A stretch of 26,057 bases of DNA from an uncultured Oscillospiraceae bacterium (GTDB taxonomy: Bacteria > Bacillota > Clostridia > Oscillospirales > Acutalibacteraceae): contig CAJUPK010000015.1 of assembly GCA_910588415.1 (NCBI GenBank), positions 1 to 26,057 on the forward strand, in the 5' to 3' direction. The stretch's first letter is position 1, and every line of letters starts with the position of its first letter. The notes under the pieces are model-generated. The model made no database searches, was not told where the DNA came from, and worked only from the letters and a program-made list of their open reading frames with translations. The translations under genes were made by a program, and so were the position numbers. Below, piece by piece: positions 1 to 7,164 of the stretch.

Positions 1-603
1 TGTAGTCCCCGTAAGCACCATTACACTGACAAACAGGAGCAACAGAATAATGATTCTAGCGCCCGTTTTGCCAGCCGCTCCCAATAGCAGCTGGCCCAGC
101 AGGCCTCCGATTACTCCCCCGCCCACGCCGGCGTTGGTCCTATATAGTGCTGTTATGTAATCAAAGAAGGATAATCCCGAAGAAATCTTCGCTCCGCCAA
201 AAACAAAGCCTGTGGCGCAGAACAGCACAATCACCAATGCCGTCAGCCAAATCTTTCCGCTTAAAGAGCCAGTAGGCCTGTCCAGAGTTGTGATCACAGC
301 CACATAAATCATCAATACGGGCCAAAGCACCACCCAGCCGCCAAAGATACCTAAGACAGCGTTATGCGCCCATTTCCACAAGCTGTCTCCTTCAAAAATC
401 GCCAAGCAGCCTAGAAAAATTGCGCAGGCAAAAAGCAGTACAGCTCTCACCTGATTTTTTTGCCGGATCTCCTCCGCTGTAGGCTTTACCGTTTTTCCTC
501 GGTTCCCGGCACTGTGGCGACCCGTTCCGGCCCGTGTCCTGCCTCCTGTATTCCCTTTGGCCGCAGCTGGTTTTTTTACTGCGGCCTTCTTCTGTTCTGC
601 CAC
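1..603 (-). CDS. ftsK: DNA translocase FtsK/SpoIIIE, N-terminal part (cut by window edge)
   Basis: Reading the minus strand from a GTG at 603 gives 201 uninterrupted codons that run off the window. The first ~48 residues are Lys/Ala/Gly-rich and hydrophilic. Four hydrophobic segments follow (beginning near residues 52, 82, 117 and 160, then a further one near the edge), which is the layout of the FtsK/SpoIIIE membrane domain. The motor and gamma domains lie outside the window. The family pumps chromosomal DNA through the closing septum during division or into the forespore. A GGGGAGG sequence sits about 11 nt before the GTG. An ATG at 613 is out of frame and gives only a basic 73-codon frame. 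The gene follows uppP and a TepA-like protease; in Bacillus tepA and spoIIIE are also near neighbours, which supports the call. FtsK versus SpoIIIE cannot be decided here. Confidence 0.78.
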   Translation of the reverse strand, partial: MAEQKKAAVKKPAAAKGNTGGRTRAGTGRHSAGNRGKTVKPTAEEIRQKNQVRAVLLFACAIFLGCLAIFEGDSLWKWAHNAVLGIFGGWVVLWPVLMIYVAVITTLDRPTGSLSGKIWLTALVIVLFCATGFVFGGAKISSGLSFFDYITALYRTNAGVGGGVIGGLLGQLLLGAAGKTGARIIILLLLFVSVMVLTGTT

Positions 604-702
604 GTCGTATCATTCCTCCCCTATCCTCTGCCCTGTGCAGCCCTTTCTCAAGCTCCTCACGCGCCAGCTTCCATCACTGGCAAAAGCATCCTGCCGTTAC
701 CC

Positions 703-1647
703 TTATAAAGGCTTGCCTGTAAACAGATTGACGCCCTGCACCTGCTCTATAATACCAATCACCGTCACTGCCAGCCCAGCCAGTAAGGTGTAAATGGCAA
801 AAATGCTCAGTTTGTTGGTGGTCACTATCCACTTCAATAGTTTGATGGCCAAAAATCCTACAACAGCGGCTGTAATAACGCCTGCAATCAGCGGCACCGC
901 GCCAATAGCTTCTCCTGCCGAACCCACATCCTTCAGCGAGACCAATGCCGCCGCCGCAATGGATGGAATTCCCAGCACAAAAGAATAGTCCAGAGCGGTC
1001 TGCTGATTGATTCCTCGCAGCAGACCCACCGACATGGTAGAACCCGAGCGGGACAGCCCCGGAAACACAGCTGCCAGACACTGGGTAAAACCAATAATCA
1101 CCGCATCCCCCACCGTATACTCCCTGCGGCCATCCTTGGGGATTCGTTGGCCCCGATTATCCGTTGCGTGGCGGGTAGAGCAGTTGACCCGGTTGGCACG
1201 TATTCCTAAGAACAGCAGCAGACTGGTCGCCAGCAGCGCCAGGCCCTCTACAATGATGCCAGAGTCAGAAGCCAACTGTTCCGACAGGTCCTTTACCTTT
1301 AAGTCTGTGCCAGGGATGGGCAGGAATAGGATAAACAGCGGCAACAGGCCAATAACCAGCATAAAGATAAGCCGGCGGTCTGCGTTCATCCTGTCCCATT
1401 GAAAGCGCCCCCGAAACAAATCGGTACACAGGGAAAAAAACTCTTTGATCAGTCTCCAAATCAGCTGCCGATATACAAAAACCACTGCAATGAGAGTGCC
1501 CAAGTGCAGCATCACGTCAAACAGGATCCCGGGCAGCTCAATACCAAATATATGCTGGGAAATGGAAAGATGCCCGGAACTGGACACTGGTAAAAATTCT
1601 GTCGCCCCCTGTATCACACCCTGAACAATTGCTTCTACGATGGTCAT
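703..1647 (-). CDS. uppP: undecaprenyl-diphosphatase (BacA/UppP family)
   Basis: A 314-residue polytopic membrane protein. It carries both BacA/UppP signature blocks: GATEFLPVSSSGH at residues 14-26 and PGLSRSGST at residues 196-204, which contribute the catalytic Glu/Ser/Arg residues. The enzyme dephosphorylates undecaprenyl diphosphate outside the membrane so that the lipid carrier for peptidoglycan can be reused; overproduction gives bacitracin resistance. It is somewhat longer than the usual 260-290 residues because of a hydrophilic stretch around residues 150-178. The ATG has a good AAGGAGAAGGCC ribosome binding site. It lies 148 bp after the TepA-like gene and about 100 bp before the ftsK start with no terminator between, so the three are probably co-transcribed. 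Confidence 0.95.
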   Translation of the reverse strand: MTIVEAIVQGVIQGATEFLPVSSSGHLSISQHIFGIELPGILFDVMLHLGTLIAVVFVYRQLIWRLIKEFFSLCTDLFRGRFQWDRMNADRRLIFMLVIGLLPLFILFLPIPGTDLKVKDLSEQLASDSGIIVEGLALLATSLLLFLGIRANRVNCSTRHATDNRGQRIPKDGRREYTVGDAVIIGFTQCLAAVFPGLSRSGSTMSVGLLRGINQQTALDYSFVLGIPSIAAAALVSLKDVGSAGEAIGAVPLIAGVITAAVVGFLAIKLLKWIVTTNKLSIFAIYTLLAGLAVTVIGIIEQVQGVNLFTGKPL

Positions 1648-1795
1648 GGCCTTCTCCTTTATGTAAATTATCTGTCAAAATAATATTTCTATTATTTTAT
1701 GAAATTCACTGGTCAGAAATGTATGTACAGGGCAAGCTCTTGCGGAACTTCCCCTGCCTGTAGAGTTTCCCCCAGTTTAAGGGGATTACTTGTTG

Positions 1796-2575
1796 TCAGG
1801 CCCCCTTCTTCTTGGAGTGCCCGGCCCTATTTTTCTTTTTCTTCTCTTTATCAATCATGTGATTTAAGCAGTCCATTGCGTCGGACAGAGAGCCAAGGGA
1901 ATCGATCAGTCCCTCCTCCACGGCGTCCGGACCGTCCAGAACACTGCCCACATCCATCACCAGTTCTTGGGTATTCATGGCCAGTGTGGTAAAGCGCTCC
2001 TTACTGATGCCGGAATTCTGGGTGACAAAATTGGTGATCCGGTCCTGCATCCGCTGAAAATATTCCAATGTCTGTGGGATTCCCAACACCAGACCATTCA
2101 TACGCACTGGATGAATGGTCATGGACGCTGACTCCGCAATAAAAGAGCGTTTTGCCGCTACTGCTAAAGGTACGCCAATAGAGTGTCCTCCCCCCAGCAC
2201 CAGAGAAACGGTGGGCTTCTTCATGCCCGCCACCAGTTCTGCCAGCGCCAGCCCGGCTTCTACATCTCCCCCTACTGTATTCAGCAGCATAAGGAGGCCA
2301 TCCACTTCCGGATCCTCCTCCACGGCTACAATCTGGGGGATCACATGTTCATACTTGGTGGTTTTATTCTGAGAGGGAAGGATATAGTGTCCCTCAATCT
2401 GCCCTATAATGGTCAGGCAGTGTATTGTATTCCCATGGCTGTGGGTTATCACCGAGCCGCTCTCGTTGATCTGCTTCTGCTGCTCGGAAAAACCCTCCTG
2501 CACGGAAGTATCCGGTTCCTCTTCAGAATTTTTTACAGCCCTGATCTGGTTCTTCTTTGTCACTGTTTTCTTCAT
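1796..2575 (-). CDS. tepA: ClpP-like serine protease, TepA/YmfB type
   Basis: A 259-residue ClpP-fold protein of the TepA branch. The Ser nucleophile is seen in GGGHSIGVP (Ser132) and the His in SMTIHPVRM (His155). The oxyanion/substrate strand NTVGGDVEAG at residues 99-108 fits the family. The first ~45 residues are charged and low in hydrophobics, and the C-terminus is a Lys-rich tail, so it is probably cytoplasmic. TepA-type proteases lack the Clp ATPase docking of true ClpP; their substrates are poorly defined. The ATG has an AGGAGAGTGCTGCGCA leader and is driven by a strong promoter at 2714-2742. A 32-codon upstream frame ends on the start codon. Confidence 0.9.
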   Translation of the reverse strand: MKKTVTKKNQIRAVKNSEEEPDTSVQEGFSEQQKQINESGSVITHSHGNTIHCLTIIGQIEGHYILPSQNKTTKYEHVIPQIVAVEEDPEVDGLLMLLNTVGGDVEAGLALAELVAGMKKPTVSLVLGGGHSIGVPLAVAAKRSFIAESASMTIHPVRMNGLVLGIPQTLEYFQRMQDRITNFVTQNSGISKERFTTLAMNTQELVMDVGSVLDGPDAVEEGLIDSLGSLSDAMDCLNHMIDKEKKKKNRAGHSKKKGA

Positions 2576-2670
2576 TGCGCAGCACTCTCCTTTATAGAGA
2601 AAGTGTGTCCATTTCCGAAGAAAAGATACTGCCAGGAGCTAAATTCATAGAGGAATCTTCCGCAGTCCAT
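2572..2670 (-). CDS. possible 32-residue leader ORF overlapping the tepA start
   Basis: Between the tepA promoter and the tepA ATG lies a frame beginning MDCGRFLYEF and rich in aromatic residues. Its TGA stop overlaps the tepA ATG as ATGA. A weak AAGG lies just upstream. The length is compatible with chance, so translation is unproven. If it is real, coupling or attenuation of tepA is possible. No family is recognised. Confidence 0.25.
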   Translation of the reverse strand: MDCGRFLYEFSSWQYLFFGNGHTFSIKESAAQ

Positions 2671-2713
2671 GATGCCTTGGTTCAGCCGCAGCGGCACAAG
2701 GTACAGCTTATAT

Positions 2714-2742
2714 ATTATAGCACGCACTTTCGGTTTCGGCAA
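2714..2742 (-). promoter_or_regulatory. sigma-A type promoter for tepA-uppP-ftsK
   Basis: On the minus strand the -35 is TTGCCG (2737-2742), followed by a 17-nt spacer and a perfect TATAAT -10 (2714-2719). Transcription would start near 2707 and leave a ~130-nt leader before tepA. Confidence 0.8.
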
Positions 2743-2815
2743 GTCTAAGACCGGAACTTATACTTTTCGTAAGAAATGACGCATCAAACCCCGCTTAAAT
2801 TGGCAAATTTCTTTA

Positions 2816-3064
2816 CTATAGCTCCATTAGTTGTGCCTTTACACCATTTATCCCATTCAAATCGTCCAACATTTTTCCTGCTTCACCAGGCTCTCCACAT
2901 ACTTGCAGCAAAATCAGCCCGTCATCCGAGCAGTTCCGTTCCCCTGCTTCATGCAGGCCTACCCGCATTTTGATATTGCACCCATATTCCGTCAGTGCCT
3001 CTTGCAGCCTTGGTGCGTTCGCTCTTCTGTGGTCTACCCGCAACCCCATAATCTGGCAGTTCAT
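2816..3064 (-). CDS. TM1266-family ACT-like regulator (iron-only hydrogenase system regulator)
   Basis: A small protein of 82 residues from the second ATG. The pattern of an N-terminal strand (IMGLRVD), a helix, an LTEYGCNIKMRVGL block and a closing GKMLDDLNGINGVKAQLM block matches the TM1266 family, an ACT-like fold often linked to [FeFe]-hydrogenase genes and annotated as a putative regulator. No hydrogenase gene is in this window. I chose the ATG at 3064 because AAGGAGG is only 2 nt from the alternative ATG at 3070 but 8 nt from this one. A long inverted repeat lies about 20 nt upstream of the coding start and could be a control element. The family call is by pattern, and the ligand or DNA target is unknown. 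Confidence 0.72.
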   Translation of the reverse strand: MNCQIMGLRVDHRRANAPRLQEALTEYGCNIKMRVGLHEAGERNCSDDGLILLQVCGEPGEAGKMLDDLNGINGVKAQLMEL

Positions 3065-3085
3065 ATGCATGACCTCCTTGTAATT

Positions 3086-3145
3086 TCTATAGAAAAGTCT
3101 TCCCGGCTGCTGTCAGTTTTATTCCCGGCTCAAGACTTCTATAGA
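3086..3145 (-). promoter_or_regulatory. long inverted repeat upstream of the TM1266-like gene
   Basis: Arm TCTATAGAAAAGTCTT (3086-3101) is complementary to AAGACTTCTATAGA (3132-3145) apart from two extra A residues. The 30-nt loop holds two copies of CCCGGCT. It sits in the leader or promoter of the gene starting at 3064 and could be an operator or an RNA hairpin. Confidence 0.5.
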
Positions 3146-3186
3146 GTAAACGCACTGTAAAATTGGAAATACCGCTTTTACAGCTA

Positions 3187-3233
3187 GGCGGTTTTGCCGC
3201 CCGGTTCAAAAGAGGAATGTCGCCTTTAAGGCG
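3187..3233. other. two short palindromes in the gap between khpA terminator and the TM1266-like gene
   Basis: GGCGG-TTTTG-CCGCC occupies 3187-3201 and the palindrome CGCCTTTAAGGCG occupies 3221-3233. They lie in an otherwise empty ~130-bp gap. Neither is followed by a clear T-run, so no function is assigned. Confidence 0.4.
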
Positions 3234-3275
3234 CGCTAACTATACTTTGCAGAAGGTCCAACATCCACAGGCAGT

Positions 3276-3305
3276 ATAAAAAGGGAGAGCATACCGCTCT
3301 CCCTT
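3276..3305 (-). terminator. intrinsic terminator of the ylxM-khpA operon
   Basis: A perfect 10-bp stem AAGGGAGAGC / GCTCTCCCTT (3281-3305) with a 5-nt loop is followed on the minus strand by TTTTTAT. It lies about 40 bp after the khpA stop. Confidence 0.88.
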
Positions 3306-3345
3306 CCATCTGTATTCATCCGCCTGTTTGCACCGCACAGGCTTT

Positions 3346-3576
3346 CTAATCAATCTCTACCATGATCTTCATCTCGTTGCGGGTGGCCGCAGCGCGCATC
3401 ACTACACGGATGGCCTTGGCTATGCGGCCCTGCTTGCCGATCACGCGGCCCATATCTTCCTCGGCCACATGCAGATGAAAAACAGTTGTCCCGTTTTCAC
3501 CTTCCTCACTGGTTACAGAAACCTCTTCCGGCTTTTCAACCAGTCCAGAGGCAATGGCTTTTAACAGCTCCTGCAT
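3346..3576 (-). CDS. khpA: KH-domain RNA-binding protein KhpA (YlqC)
   Basis: A 76-residue single KH domain. The GxxG loop is visible as VIGKQGRIAKAIRVVM near residues 45-60, followed by the helix and strand of a KH fold. KhpA binds RNA, usually as a heterodimer with KhpB, and affects cell size and division in Bacillota. The length and the position directly after rpsP are standard for the family. The ATG has an AAAGGAGGACGAGAGCC leader. It lies 29 bp after rpsP and is the last gene before the terminator. The rimM-trmD-rplS genes that often follow are absent here. Confidence 0.93.
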   Translation of the reverse strand: MQELLKAIASGLVEKPEEVSVTSEEGENGTTVFHLHVAEEDMGRVIGKQGRIAKAIRVVMRAAATRNEMKIMVEID

Positions 3577-3605
3577 GGCTCTCGTCCTCCTTTCATGTTG
3601 GTATT

Positions 3606-3848
3606 TCAGATCACTCCATGCTTTTTAAACAGCTCCCGCACTGTGTCGGTAGGCTGGGCGCCATTGGCAATCCACTTCTTGGCCTTCTCCGGGTCTACCT
3701 TCACTACACTGGGCTCCTCCATTGGGTTATAATACCCAATTTCCTCAATAAACCGGCCATCCCTGGGGAAACGGGAATCTGCCACTACGATCCGGTAAAA
3801 GGGGTTTTTCTTCGCGCCCATGCGGCGCAGTCTGATTTTCACTGCCAT
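3606..3848 (-). CDS. rpsP: 30S ribosomal protein S16
   Basis: An 80-residue protein beginning MAVKIRLRRMGAKKNPFYRI, the S16 signature, and with the conserved block DSRFPRDGRFIEEIGYYNP. S16 is needed for assembly of the 5' domain of 16S rRNA in the small subunit. The open frame extends 18 codons further upstream, but the ATG at 3848 has GGAGGAAAGTATC in front and matches the family N-terminus, so it is the start. The neighbours ffh upstream and khpA downstream are the usual ones, apart from the two extra genes that separate it from ffh. Confidence 0.97.
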   Translation of the reverse strand: MAVKIRLRRMGAKKNPFYRIVVADSRFPRDGRFIEEIGYYNPMEEPSVVKVDPEKAKKWIANGAQPTDTVRELFKKHGVI

Positions 3849-3950
3849 GATACTTTCCTCCAAAATTGTTTTTTTTAATCTATGATAAGGGAATATGCAC
3901 AAAGTGCCGCCCTGCTCAACTATTTTACGTTACTCCATAAACATGCTTTT

Positions 3951-4316
3951 TCATGTTTCTTCTTTCTTGAAACTCCTGAAAAATACCATATTTCCATCTG
4001 GGTCACAGAAGCTCATGCTGACCGCACCCCAAGGCCGGACAGTGGGCGGCTCCACAATTTCCGCGCCCATCTCCTGCACTCGTTGATGCGCCTCTTGGAT
4101 GTCCTCCACTGTAAAAGCCAGCACAGCGCTCTGGCCTTCCCGAGGGTGGTCATCCCGCATAACCGTCAGGGCTGTTTCCTCCGCAAGAACGAACTGATGC
4201 ATCTCATCCGCCACATCCTCACCAGGCAGAACGCCCAGCAGTTTCCGGTAAAAACTTGCCAACCTGACCACATCACCGGTCAAAAGGCAAACCTCGCCAA
4301 TACGCCTGATCTTCAT
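3951..4316 (-). CDS. VOC/glyoxalase-superfamily protein
   Basis: A 121-residue single-unit VOC protein with two beta-alpha-beta-beta-beta modules: VCLLTGDVVRLASFYRKLLG near residues 9-28 and LAFTVEDIQEAHQRVQEMGA near residues 66-85. It ends in the typical FCDPDGNMVFF strand. The superfamily includes glyoxalase I, bleomycin- and fosfomycin-resistance proteins and extradiol dioxygenases; this sequence does not settle the substrate. AGGAGG lies 6 nt before the ATG, which fixes the start although it overlaps the end of the preceding GNAT gene by 44 nt. That overlap points to translational coupling. It lies between ffh and rpsP, where most Bacillota have no such gene. Confidence 0.85.
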   Translation of the reverse strand: MKIRRIGEVCLLTGDVVRLASFYRKLLGVLPGEDVADEMHQFVLAEETALTVMRDDHPREGQSAVLAFTVEDIQEAHQRVQEMGAEIVEPPTVRPWGAVSMSFCDPDGNMVFFRSFKKEET

Positions 4317-5091
4317 ACATAACCTCCTGGGCAGTTAATCCATATCTTCTAAATCCTATGGATTCATACAGCGCCGCCGCTATACCATCTATGGCCCGGA
4401 CCGTGACGATTGCCGCTCCGCTGTCGAAAACATCGTCCACAACCCTGCGGCATACCCTCTGCGCCAAGCCCTGTCTCCGGTACTCCGGCAGGGTCGCCAC
4501 AAACTCAAGGGTAACCGATTCCCGGTCTACCGCAGCAGAAGCTGCAGAAACAGCCTTCCCGTCTTCGTCCAACACCATATAGCAGCGCAGCAGGCCGTCC
4601 TGGCACAGGGGATAGTGGTATTGGGGGTGAATATCCTCTCTCCCCTGGGAGAGTACCCGGTTTACCAGCCCCGCCCATTGGGCAAATTCCTCCTGGGTGT
4701 GGACTTCCATCACCTGTGTCTCCCCTGGGTACTCCGGCTTTCCCTCTGGCAACATGAACATATAGGCCTCATCGTCCATAGTGGGTTCTCTGGGTGGGTC
4801 CAGCTTCTCCTTGCCGCTATAGGCCAGCAGCACTTCCTCCGAGGTGTTTAGGGCCAGCCATACCGGCATGTTCAGGGCCCTTATCTCAGCAACCTGCTCC
4901 TGTATCTTTTCCCGGGGCAGGCCATTCAGGTTTACATCATATATGAAGGTGATGCCGAACACATCTCCTTTGGGACGAACAAACGAATAATACCGCCGTT
5001 TCACCCGTTCCATATGTTCCGCGCGACCAAAAAGGTCTATATAGAAGTCCGCCCCGCGGTCAATATATCTGGAGATCTCCGCTTTCGTCAT
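4273..5091 (-). CDS. GNAT-family N-acetyltransferase with N-terminal extension
   Basis: 272 residues. The C-terminal half (about 130-262) is a GNAT domain: the acetyl-CoA pyrophosphate loop is seen as YRRQGLAQRVCRRV, preceded by the TLEFVATLPE strand and followed by ALYESIGFRRYG. The N-terminal ~125 residues, beginning MTKAEISRYIDRGADFYIDL, are not recognised with confidence and may be a degenerate second acetyltransferase-like fold. Substrate unknown. The ATG has GGAGG about 11 nt upstream. It starts 54 bp after the ffh stop and overlaps the VOC gene, so it belongs to the ffh-rpsP transcription unit. Confidence 0.82.
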   Translation of the reverse strand: MTKAEISRYIDRGADFYIDLFGRAEHMERVKRRYYSFVRPKGDVFGITFIYDVNLNGLPREKIQEQVAEIRALNMPVWLALNTSEEVLLAYSGKEKLDPPREPTMDDEAYMFMLPEGKPEYPGETQVMEVHTQEEFAQWAGLVNRVLSQGREDIHPQYHYPLCQDGLLRCYMVLDEDGKAVSAASAAVDRESVTLEFVATLPEYRRQGLAQRVCRRVVDDVFDSGAAIVTVRAIDGIAAALYESIGFRRYGLTAQEVMYEDQAYWRGLPFDR

Positions 5092-5145
5092 GAACCTATA
5101 AGCCTCCTATTTTCCTTCCCACATTCGCAACATTCATAATGCGAA

Positions 5146-6486
5146 TTAAAACGGCAGGTTCCCCATGCCTCCCATACCCCGCATAAACTTCTTGCCCTTT
5201 TTTCCTCCCAACTGTTTCATCAGCTTCTGCGTCTGCTTGAACTGATTCAAAAGGCGGTTTACATCCTCTACCTTTTGGCCGCATCCCGCGGCAATCCGCT
5301 TTTTCCGGGAGGCATCCAACGCATCGGGATGGCTGCGTTCATAAGGAGTCATCGAGAGGATAATGGCCGCTGTTCGGTCCATAACCCGCTCATCAATATC
5401 CAAATCATCCACTTTTCCGCCAATTCCAGGCAGTTTAGAGAGGATTCCCTTGATGGGACCCATCTTTTTAACCTGCTGAAACTGGTCCAGCATATCATTC
5501 AAATCCAGTTTATTGGTAAGCATCCTCTGGGCTGTTTTTGCCGCAGCCTTCTCGTCCATACGCAGCTGAGCGTCCTCGATCAGGCTGAGTACATCGCCCA
5601 TGCCCAAAATGCGTCCGGCCATGCGGTCCGGGTGGAACGCCTCCAGTCCATCCAACTTTTCACCGGTACCGGCAAATTTGATGGGCTTGCCAGTCACCGC
5701 TTTAATGGAAAGCGCCGCACCGCCCCGGGTATCGCCGTCCAGCTTGGTAAGAATCACCCCGGTAATGTCCAGCAGCTCGTCAAAGGTTTTCGCCACATTA
5801 ACGGATTCCTGGCCGATCATCGCGTCTACCACAAGCAGCACATCTGTAGGCTGCACAGCCGCTTTCATGCGGCGCAGTTCGTCCATCAGCTGTTCATCAA
5901 TCTGCAAACGGCCGGCAGTGTCAATCAGCAGGTAGTCGTGGCCATAGTCCTTGGCGTGGCGCACAGCCTCCTGCGCAGTTTGAACAGGATCCTGCGTTCC
6001 CCGTTCAAACACGGGAGCTCCGGCTTTCTCCGCCATCACTTGCAGCTGCTTAATAGCAGCCGGACGATATATATCACAGGCTGCAAGGAGAGGTCTATGC
6101 CCCTGGCTTTTCAGCATATAGGCCAATTTGGCTGCATGGGTGGTCTTGCCCGCTCCCTGCAGCCCGCAAAGCATAACCACCGCTGGTGGATGAGCAGGAC
6201 TTTTCAGCCGTTCCTGGCTGCCGCCCATAAGCTCCGTCAGCTCTTCGTTGACAATTTTAATCACCATCTGGGCGGGAGTCAGGCTCTCCATCACCTCGGC
6301 CCCTATAGCTCTCTCTGTGATCTTCCCTGTCAGTTCCTTGGCAACCTTATAATTCACATCGGCTTCCAAAAGGGACAGCCGAACCTCGCGCATAGCCTCT
6401 TTAACATCGCCTTCGCTGAGCTTCCCCTTGCTGCGAAGCTTTTTAAAAGAATTGCTCAGTTTTTCAGCTAACCCTTCAAATGCCAT
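5146..6486 (-). CDS. ffh: signal recognition particle protein Ffh (SRP54)
   Basis: A 446-residue SRP GTPase. The N-domain helices are followed by the G-domain P-loop GLQGAGKTT (residues 108-116), DTAGR (189-193) and the TKLDGDTRGG block. The Met-rich M domain ends in MRGMGGMGNLPF. Ffh binds signal sequences and 4.5S RNA and delivers ribosomes to FtsY at the membrane. The frame can begin at a GTG at 6495, but GAGGGG abuts that codon and stands 8 nt from the ATG at 6486, and MAFEGLAEKL is the family N-terminus. It follows ylxM as in other Bacillota. Confidence 0.97.
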   Translation of the reverse strand: MAFEGLAEKLSNSFKKLRSKGKLSEGDVKEAMREVRLSLLEADVNYKVAKELTGKITERAIGAEVMESLTPAQMVIKIVNEELTELMGGSQERLKSPAHPPAVVMLCGLQGAGKTTHAAKLAYMLKSQGHRPLLAACDIYRPAAIKQLQVMAEKAGAPVFERGTQDPVQTAQEAVRHAKDYGHDYLLIDTAGRLQIDEQLMDELRRMKAAVQPTDVLLVVDAMIGQESVNVAKTFDELLDITGVILTKLDGDTRGGAALSIKAVTGKPIKFAGTGEKLDGLEAFHPDRMAGRILGMGDVLSLIEDAQLRMDEKAAAKTAQRMLTNKLDLNDMLDQFQQVKKMGPIKGILSKLPGIGGKVDDLDIDERVMDRTAAIILSMTPYERSHPDALDASRKKRIAAGCGQKVEDVNRLLNQFKQTQKLMKQLGGKKGKKFMRGMGGMGNLPF

Positions 6487-6581
6487 GCGGCTCACCCCTC
6501 TGGAATTTCTACAATTTGATATTTTAAGCTAAAAAAAGATAGCTCTGCCAGCACATCTTTCACTGGACCGCCCCAGCAAAA

Positions 6582-6950
6582 TCAGTCCTTTTCTACGATC
6601 TCCTCCGCATAGGATAAAATGCTTCCCACATTTTCATCGATCTCCGGCACCGCTCCATGTTCCGCGTTTAAGTCCTGGATATTCAGCGCGCAGTCACAGA
6701 TCAGCGCCAAAGCCCTGTGCATGTCTTGAAAACGCCGGGCCAATCCCAGCTTTCCCTCCATCTCAATCAGCAGCTGTTCTGCCCTCTTGATGGAATCTCT
6801 TGCCCCCTGTCGGCTGATCTCCCGGTCTTGGGCAATCTCTGACAAGGATAAATCTTGATTATAATAGGCGTCTACAGCCTCCCGCTGGGTCTCTGTAAGC
6901 ATCTCCCCGTAAAAGTCCAGTAAATACGAAATCTTCAGGTCTTTTGCCAT
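6582..6950 (-). CDS. ylxM: YlxM-family helix-turn-helix protein
   Basis: A 122-residue helical protein beginning KDLKISYLLDFYGEMLT. It contains a sigma-70 region-4-like helix-turn-helix, AVDAYYNQDLSLSEIAQDREISRQGARDSIKRAE (residues about 24-57), the hallmark of YlxM/p13. YlxM is encoded next to ffh and is thought to act with the signal recognition particle. The C-terminal ~35 residues extend beyond the shortest family members and are acidic. The ribosome binding site is weak (GGGCGGG). First gene of the operon, ~50 nt after the predicted transcription start. Confidence 0.92.
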   Translation of the reverse strand: MAKDLKISYLLDFYGEMLTETQREAVDAYYNQDLSLSEIAQDREISRQGARDSIKRAEQLLIEMEGKLGLARRFQDMHRALALICDCALNIQDLNAEHGAVPEIDENVGSILSYAEEIVEKD

Positions 6951-6974
6951 ACCCAGCCCGCCCTTCTGAAATTC

Positions 6975-6995
6975 TGTAAAGTCACCATCTTTACA
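6975..6995 (-). other. 5' leader hairpin before ylxM
   Basis: TGTAAAG and CTTTACA pair perfectly around a 7-nt loop, just inside the predicted transcript start and about 25 nt before the ylxM ATG. Function unknown. Confidence 0.4.
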
Positions 6996-7003
6996 CTTTT
7001 CTG

Positions 7004-7032
7004 ATTATACACTATCTCCCTTTCTTTGTCAA
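7004..7032 (-). promoter_or_regulatory. consensus sigma-A promoter for the ylxM-ffh-rpsP-khpA operon
   Basis: On the minus strand TTGACA (7027-7032), a 17-nt spacer and TATAAT (7004-7009) match the housekeeping consensus at every position. Confidence 0.92.
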
Positions 7033-7164
7033 CTCCTATCGCCAAAGAATTTCAAAAAGAAGCCCTGGGCCGTTCACCGACCGTAAAGCCGTTTACCTTT
7101 GTTGTGCTTCCTGCCAGCTCCGTGTGCAATTTAAGGGGAAAATCCTTTTGAAAGAAGCCCTAGC

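Noticed and set aside
674..1081. 135-codon minus-strand frame inside uppP
   Set aside because: An alternative frame of the clearly coding uppP with no family motifs.
5275..6471. 398-codon plus-strand frame opposite ffh
   Set aside because: Long antisense frame produced by codon bias of ffh. No ribosome binding site or protein-family features.
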